Below, in pieces: positions 59,052 to 64,000 of a stretch of 64,000 bases of DNA; position 1 is the first letter of the stretch, and the number at the start of each line of letters is the position of its first letter. Source of the DNA: Enterobacter vonholyi. GTDB taxonomy: Bacteria > Pseudomonadota > Gammaproteobacteria > Enterobacterales > Enterobacteriaceae. Under the pieces are notes generated by a model. That model did no database searches, was not told where the DNA came from, and saw only the letters and a list, made by a program, of their open reading frames with translations. Location: positions 1 through 64,000 of the forward strand of contig NZ_VTUC01000003.1 of assembly GCF_008364555.1 (NCBI RefSeq), read 5' to 3'. The position numbers and the translations under genes are program-made.

Positions 59052-60596
59052 TCAGAGAAACGTCTCAACGGCTTCTCGCATTTTTTTGACGTGCAGCCCG
59101 TAGACCACCTGAACGTTGTTACCTTGTTTGATAATCCCTTTCGCGCCGGTCGCCTTCAGCCGCGGCTCGTCGATAATAGCGACGTCCTTCACCGTGACGC
59201 GTAAGCGGGTGTAGCAGTTATCCACGACCTGAATATTTTCCCGGCCGCCGAGACCTACCACGATGGATTCGCCCAGCCCGTCGTTATTCCCCTTCGCCTG
59301 GTATTCCTGCTTGCTGTAAAGGCGCGTTTCCTTGTCGTCATCCTCACGGCCCGGCGTTTTCATGTTGAAGCGCAGGATCAGGAAGCGGAACACCACGAAG
59401 TAGAGGGCAAACACGATCATCCCCACCACGATGTACATCGGCCAGTTGGACTTCTCCGTGCCGAGCGGCAGGTTGTAAAGGATGAAGTCGATAATCCCGT
59501 TGGCGCCGATGGCGTGAACGCCCAGCAGCGAGAACAGCATCATGCCGATGCCGGTCAGCACCGCGTGCACCACGAACAGCAGCGGGGCGACGAAGAGGAA
59601 TGAAAACTCAATCGGCTCGGTCACGCCGACCAGCAGCGAGGTCAGCGCCGCGGGGATAAGAATGGCTTTCGCAATGACTTTACGCTCCGGCTTTGCGGTC
59701 ATATACATCGCCAGCGCGGCGGCAGGCAGGCCGAACATTTTGCTGATGCCGCGCGCGTCCCACACCACCGTGCTGCTGAGCTGCTTCACGTCCGGGCAGG
59801 CCATCTCGGCGAAGTAGATATTGCGCGCGCCCTGATAGGTTGCGCCGCACACCTCCTGCGTACCACCCAGCTCGGTATAGAGAAACGGCGTATAAACCAG
59901 ATGGTGCAGGCCAGTGGGAACCAGAATGCGTTCCAGGAAGCCGTAGATGGCCACGCCAAACGGTCCGGAACCTTTGATGGCCAGCGCCAGGGCGCTAATA
60001 CCGTGCTGGGCAAACGGCCACAGTTCACTCATCACCACGCCGAGCAGCATGGAGACCGGAAGCATTACAATGGCGACAAAACAGTGGCCGGAGTAAATCG
60101 CCATCGCGCCGTTAAACTGTACGCCGGAGTATTTATTGTACAGATATCCGGAGAGCGCCCCGGTCAGGATCCCGGCAAAGACCCCCATCTCCAGCACCTG
60201 CACGCCCAGCACCATGGTCTGTCCGGCCGCTTTCATCTGGGCTGCTGGTGCCAGCGCGCCCTGCAGCAGCAGCGTGACGTTCATGGCGTTGATGAACACG
60301 ATAAAGGTGACAAGGCCAATCAGTGCGGCATAGCCTTTATCACGCGTCGCCAGACCAATCGGAATACCGACGGCAAACACTAGCGCCAGGTTAACCAGCA
60401 CCGACACGGCAGATTTCGCGATAAGCTGACCAGTATGCTGAATCAGAGGATGTCCGAGAAACGGCAGGTACTCCGCGAGATTACCGTTACCCAGCACGTT
60501 ACCAAAGGCGATAAACAGACCGACGATCGGTAAGATAAGTACCGGTCCGTACAATGATTTTCCGAAATTTTGTAGGGCGTTCACGGCTCGTTTCAT
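59052..60596 (-). CDS. PTS alpha-glucoside permease EIICB
   Basis: A glucose-superfamily EIICB of 514 residues. The EIIC domain covers 1-400 with about ten membrane segments (GPVLILPIVGLFIAFGNVLG; GSGPFGVAIYGFLERILVPTGLHH; VGVTEPIEFSFLFVAPLLF, the substrate loop). A charged linker (KTPGREDDDKETRLYSKQEY) leads to EIIB at 435-514 with phospho-cysteine in VVDNCYTRLRV. No EIIA is present, so Crr should phosphorylate it. It probably delivers maltose 6-phosphate or related sugars to the GH4 enzyme. The ATG at 60596 is preferred over 60623. The 286 bases upstream hold no gene; CRP half-sites (TGTGA) are seen but no full site. Confidence 0.9.
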   Translation of the reverse strand: MKRAVNALQNFGKSLYGPVLILPIVGLFIAFGNVLGNGNLAEYLPFLGHPLIQHTGQLIAKSAVSVLVNLALVFAVGIPIGLATRDKGYAALIGLVTFIVFINAMNVTLLLQGALAPAAQMKAAGQTMVLGVQVLEMGVFAGILTGALSGYLYNKYSGVQFNGAMAIYSGHCFVAIVMLPVSMLLGVVMSELWPFAQHGISALALAIKGSGPFGVAIYGFLERILVPTGLHHLVYTPFLYTELGGTQEVCGATYQGARNIYFAEMACPDVKQLSSTVVWDARGISKMFGLPAAALAMYMTAKPERKVIAKAILIPAALTSLLVGVTEPIEFSFLFVAPLLFVVHAVLTGIGMMLFSLLGVHAIGANGIIDFILYNLPLGTEKSNWPMYIVVGMIVFALYFVVFRFLILRFNMKTPGREDDDKETRLYSKQEYQAKGNNDGLGESIVVGLGGRENIQVVDNCYTRLRVTVKDVAIIDEPRLKATGAKGIIKQGNNVQVVYGLHVKKMREAVETFL

Positions 60597-60882
60597 GGCT
60601 TTCTCTCTTATTGAACCGCGCACTCGGGGTGCGTCATGGTCATAAAACTAGCAGTCTTCAGGCACGTTTATCCAGCTATCTTATTGTTTTAAAAACAAAT
60701 GACTTGGAAAGTAACATGTGACGTTATGTCTTGTGATCGCGGTTCCATCACGGCGTAGCGGCGTGATGCCATTCTGCGAGGCGCTTTCCAGACTCTAAAA
60801 TTGGACTTTTTGAATTAATGAAACTTGCGGATAATACTTATCCGGACGACGACCAACAGGCCCCCTGGGCCAGGGACAAAGG

Positions 60883-63800
60883 ATGAAACCGTTTCGCTTA
60901 GCCGCGCTCTCTCTTGCGCTGCTTACCACGTTTACGCTTGTCGGCTGTGATAACAGCGACGATAAATCTCAGGCTGCGGCTCCCGCGGCATCCACCGCAT
61001 CCACACCAAAAGCCGCGGAAAAGCCCAATGCTGAAACGCTGGCTAAACTGGCCGCCCAGAGTCAGGGAAAAGCGCTGACCTTGCTGGATGCCTCTGAAGT
61101 CCAGGTAGACGGTGCTGCCACGCTGGTGCTGACCTTTTCTGTTCCGCTGAATCCCGAACAGGATTTCGCGAAAACAGTGCATGTCGTGGATAAGAAAAGC
61201 GGCAAGGTTGACGGGGCGTGGGAACTTGCGCCTAACCTGAAAGAGCTTCGCCTGCGCCATCTGGAGCCTAACCGCAACCTGGTCGTCACCGTTGAACCTG
61301 GCCTGCAGGCGCTGAACAAAGCGACGTTTGGTACTGATTATGAGAAAGCCCTGACCACCCGGGACATTGAGCCCACCGTCGGTTTTGCCAGCCGCGGCTC
61401 GCTGCTGCCGGGTAAAGTGGTGGAAGGTCTGCCGGTTATGGCGCTCAACGTCAACAATGTCGATGTCAACTTTTACCGCGTGAAGCCTGAATCGTTGGCC
61501 TCCCTTGTTAGCCAGTGGGAGTACCGTAACTCGCTGACCAACTGGGAATCCGACAACCTGCTGAAGATGGCGGAACTGGTTTACACCGGTCGATTCGATC
61601 TTAATCCGGCGCGCAACACGCGCGAAAAATTGCTATTGCCTCTGAAGGATATTAAACCGCTCCAGCAGTCTGGCGTTTATATCGCGGTCATGAACCAGGC
61701 CGGGCACTACAACTACAGCAACGCCGCGACGCTCTTTACCTTAAGCGATATTGGACTCTCCGCTCACCGTTATCATAACCGCCTGGACATCTTCACCCAG
61801 AGCCTGGAAAACGGGGCGGCGCAGTCCGGGGTTACCGTTACCCTGCTGAATGACAAAGGGCAGACCCTTGCCGAAGCAAACAGCGATGCCGACGGCCATG
61901 CGAAGCTTGAAACCGACAAAGAGGCCGCGCTGATTCTGGCCAGCAAAGACGGCCAGACCACGCTGCTTGACCTCAAGCTGCCGGCGCTCGATCTGGCGGA
62001 GTTCGATATTGCCGGTAGCCCCGGCTACAGCAAGCAGTTCTTTATGTTTGGCCCGCGCGATCTCTACCGCCCGGGTGAAACGGTGATCCTCAACGGCCTG
62101 CTGCGCGACAGTGACGGTAAGCCACTTCCGGATCAGCCCGTGAAGCTTGACGTGCTGCGTCCGGATGGACAGGTCGCGCGTACCATTGTCGTCAAGCCAG
62201 AGAACGGGCTCTATCGCTTTAACTATACGCTGGACAGCGGAGCGCAGACCGGCATGTGGCATATCCGCGCCAACACGGGCGATAACCTGCAGCGTCTGTG
62301 GGACTTCCATGTCGAAGACTTCATGCCAGAGCGCATGGCGCTCAACCTGAGCGGACAAAAAACGCCGCTATCACCGCAGGATAACGTCGACTTTAACGTG
62401 GTGGGCTATTACCTGTATGGCGCACCGGCCAACGGTAATTCTCTGCAGGGCCAGCTTTTCCTGCGTCCGCTGCGTGACGCGGTGTCTGCGCTGCCGGGCT
62501 TCCAGTTTGGCGATATCGCCGAAGAGAACCTGAGCCGCAGCCTGGATGAAGTGCAGCTTACGCTCGATGAGCAGGGGCGTGGGCAGGTTTCTACCGAAAG
62601 CCAGTGGAAAGAGGTGCATTCTCCGCTGCAGCTGATATTGCAGGCCAGCCTGCTGGAGTCCGGCGGCCGTCCGGTAACGCGTCGTGCTGAGCAGGCTATC
62701 TGGCCGGCGGCTGAGTTGCCGGGGATTCGTCCTCAGTTCGCCAGTAAAGCCGTTTATGACTACCGCACCGATACCACCGTCAACCAACCGATTGTTGACG
62801 AGAACGGCAACGCCAGCTTCGACATCGTGTATGCCGATGCCAGCGGAGCGAAAAAAGCGGTTTCCGGGTTACAGGTTCGCCTGATCCGCGAGCGCCGCGA
62901 CTACTTCTGGAACTGGTCTGAGAGCGAAGGCTGGCAGTCTCAGTTCGATCAGAAAGACCTGGTCGAAGGCGAGCAGGAGCTGACTCTCAAGGCCGATGAG
63001 ACGGGTAAAGTCACCTTCCCGGTGGAGTGGGGTTCTTATCGTCTGGAGGTGAAAGCGCCTGATGAGATGGTCAGCAGCGTGCGTTTTTGGGCGGGGTATA
63101 GCTGGCAGGATAACAGCGACGGCACTGGGGCAGCGCGCCCTGATCGCGTGACGCTGAAGCTGGATAAGCCAGCCTATCAGCCAGGCGACACCATTAATCT
63201 GCACATTGCAGCGCCGGCCGCAGGCAAGGGCTATGCGATGATCGAATCCAGCGAAGGGCCGCTGTGGTGGAAGGAGATCGACGTACCGGCAAACGGGCTT
63301 GATCTCGCTATCCCGGTCGACAAAGCCTGGAGACGTCACGATCTTTATCTGAGTACGCTGGTGGTACGTCCTGGGGATAAATCCAAATCCGCTACGCCGA
63401 AACGCGCGGTCGGCCTGCTGCATCTGCCGATGGGCGACGAAAACCGTCGCCTGAATATTGCGCTCGATAACCCACAGAAAATGCGTCCAAACCAGACGCT
63501 CTCGGTGAAGGTGAAAGCCAGCGTGAAAGAGGGTGCCGTGCCGCAGAAGGTTAACGTCCTGGTATCGGCGGTGGACAGCGGCGTGCTGAACATTACCGAT
63601 TACGTGACGCCGGATCCCTGGCAGGCTTTCTTTGGTCAGAAGCGCTACGGCGCGGATATCTACGACATTTATGGTCAGGTCATTGAAGGGCAGGGCCGCC
63701 TGGCTGCGCTGCGCTTCGGTGGTGATGGGGATGAACTGAAGCGCGGCGGCAAACCGCCGGTGAACCACGTCACCATCATTGCCCAGCAGGCACAGCCGGT

Positions 63801-64000
63801 CACGCTGGATGCCAACGGGGAAGGCACGATTACGCTGCCGATTGGAGACTTTAACGGTGAGCTGCGTCTGATGGCGCAGGCCTGGACGGAGGACGATTTC
63901 GGCAGCAGTGAAAGCAAGATTATTGTGGCCGCGCCGGTTATTACCGAGCTTAATACCCCACGCTTCCTGGCAAGTGGAGACACCTCGCGGCTGACCCTGG
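60883..64000 (+). CDS. yfhM: Alpha-2-macroglobulin lipoprotein YfhM, C-terminus outside window
   Basis: The first 1039 residues of a protein of about 1650 that traps proteases in the periplasm. It begins MKPFRLAALSLALL with lipobox LVGC (Cys22), so it is a lipoprotein; Asp follows the Cys, which favours inner-membrane retention. The mature part starts with an Ala/Ser-rich linker, then macroglobulin-like beta domains (GPRDLYRPGETVILNGLLRD; NVLVSAVDSGVLNITDYVTPD is the A2M domain). The frame stays open to the window edge. The thioester motif CLEQ, expected further on, is not inside the window. GGA precedes the ATG. In E. coli pbpC follows this gene. Confidence 0.95.
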   Translation, partial: MKPFRLAALSLALLTTFTLVGCDNSDDKSQAAAPAASTASTPKAAEKPNAETLAKLAAQSQGKALTLLDASEVQVDGAATLVLTFSVPLNPEQDFAKTVHVVDKKSGKVDGAWELAPNLKELRLRHLEPNRNLVVTVEPGLQALNKATFGTDYEKALTTRDIEPTVGFASRGSLLPGKVVEGLPVMALNVNNVDVNFYRVKPESLASLVSQWEYRNSLTNWESDNLLKMAELVYTGRFDLNPARNTREKLLLPLKDIKPLQQSGVYIAVMNQAGHYNYSNAATLFTLSDIGLSAHRYHNRLDIFTQSLENGAAQSGVTVTLLNDKGQTLAEANSDADGHAKLETDKEAALILASKDGQTTLLDLKLPALDLAEFDIAGSPGYSKQFFMFGPRDLYRPGETVILNGLLRDSDGKPLPDQPVKLDVLRPDGQVARTIVVKPENGLYRFNYTLDSGAQTGMWHIRANTGDNLQRLWDFHVEDFMPERMALNLSGQKTPLSPQDNVDFNVVGYYLYGAPANGNSLQGQLFLRPLRDAVSALPGFQFGDIAEENLSRSLDEVQLTLDEQGRGQVSTESQWKEVHSPLQLILQASLLESGGRPVTRRAEQAIWPAAELPGIRPQFASKAVYDYRTDTTVNQPIVDENGNASFDIVYADASGAKKAVSGLQVRLIRERRDYFWNWSESEGWQSQFDQKDLVEGEQELTLKADETGKVTFPVEWGSYRLEVKAPDEMVSSVRFWAGYSWQDNSDGTGAARPDRVTLKLDKPAYQPGDTINLHIAAPAAGKGYAMIESSEGPLWWKEIDVPANGLDLAIPVDKAWRRHDLYLSTLVVRPGDKSKSATPKRAVGLLHLPMGDENRRLNIALDNPQKMRPNQTLSVKVKASVKEGAVPQKVNVLVSAVDSGVLNITDYVTPDPWQAFFGQKRYGADIYDIYGQVIEGQGRLAALRFGGDGDELKRGGKPPVNHVTIIAQQAQPVTLDANGEGTITLPIGDFNGELRLMAQAWTEDDFGSSESKIIVAAPVITELNTPRFLASGDTSRLTL

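Overview
The window is a stretch of enterobacterial core chromosome. Gene order, protein lengths and sequences follow Escherichia coli K-12 from rrfG/kgtP to yfhM, but several blocks differ. The murQP position, the ZevAB-like pair, the reduced hca locus and the glv-type sugar operon suggest Enterobacter or a close relative. The genus is an inference. I see no prophage, IS element, integron, CRISPR array or tRNA.

Layout. 1-300: end of an rRNA operon (23S tail, 5S, terminator). 0.4-12.5 kb: kgtP, yfiM, pssA, patZ, tapT, trxC, yfiF, ung, grcA, srmB, trmN. 12.5-24 kb: nadB with a NadR box, then the envelope-stress operon rpoE-rseABC, lepA-lepB, rnc-era-recO, pdxJ-acpS and yfhL. 24-30 kb: yfhH divergent from murQ-murP (MurNAc recycling), then pgpC, tadA and mltF. 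30-38.7 kb: purL under a PurR box, the sRNA glmY with its three GlrR sites and sigma-54 promoter, glrK-qseG-glrR encoding the system that controls it, and glnB. 38.7-47 kb: hmp (NsrR box), glyA (PurR box), yphA, hcaT, csiE, a ZevAB-like metal transport pair, suhB. 47-55 kb: trmJ, the complete isc operon iscRSUA-hscBA-fdx-iscX, pepB. 55-64 kb: sseB, an RpiR regulator, sseA, a 6-phospho-alpha-glucosidase and its PTS permease, and the first two thirds of yfhM, which runs off the right edge.

How the genes work together. Three regulatory circuits can be read almost whole. First, sigma-E with its anti-sigma factor RseA and modulators RseB/RseC, driven by a sigma-E promoter. Second, GlrK/QseG/GlrR with glmY. 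Third, IscR with twin type-1 sites and a structured iscR-iscS spacer. Two sugar uptake-and-cleavage modules (murQP; EIICB plus GH4) each lie near an RpiR-family regulator and each permease lacks an EIIA domain.

I found no wholly new system. The least ordinary points are the sugar operon separated from its probable regulator by sseA, yfhH beside murQP, a 6 x 15 bp minisatellite inside yfiF, a 113 bp antisense overlap of tadA and mltF, and the contrast between convergent gene pairs separated by hairpins and pairs whose stop codons overlap. Comparisons with E. coli K-12 are from memory, not from an alignment.
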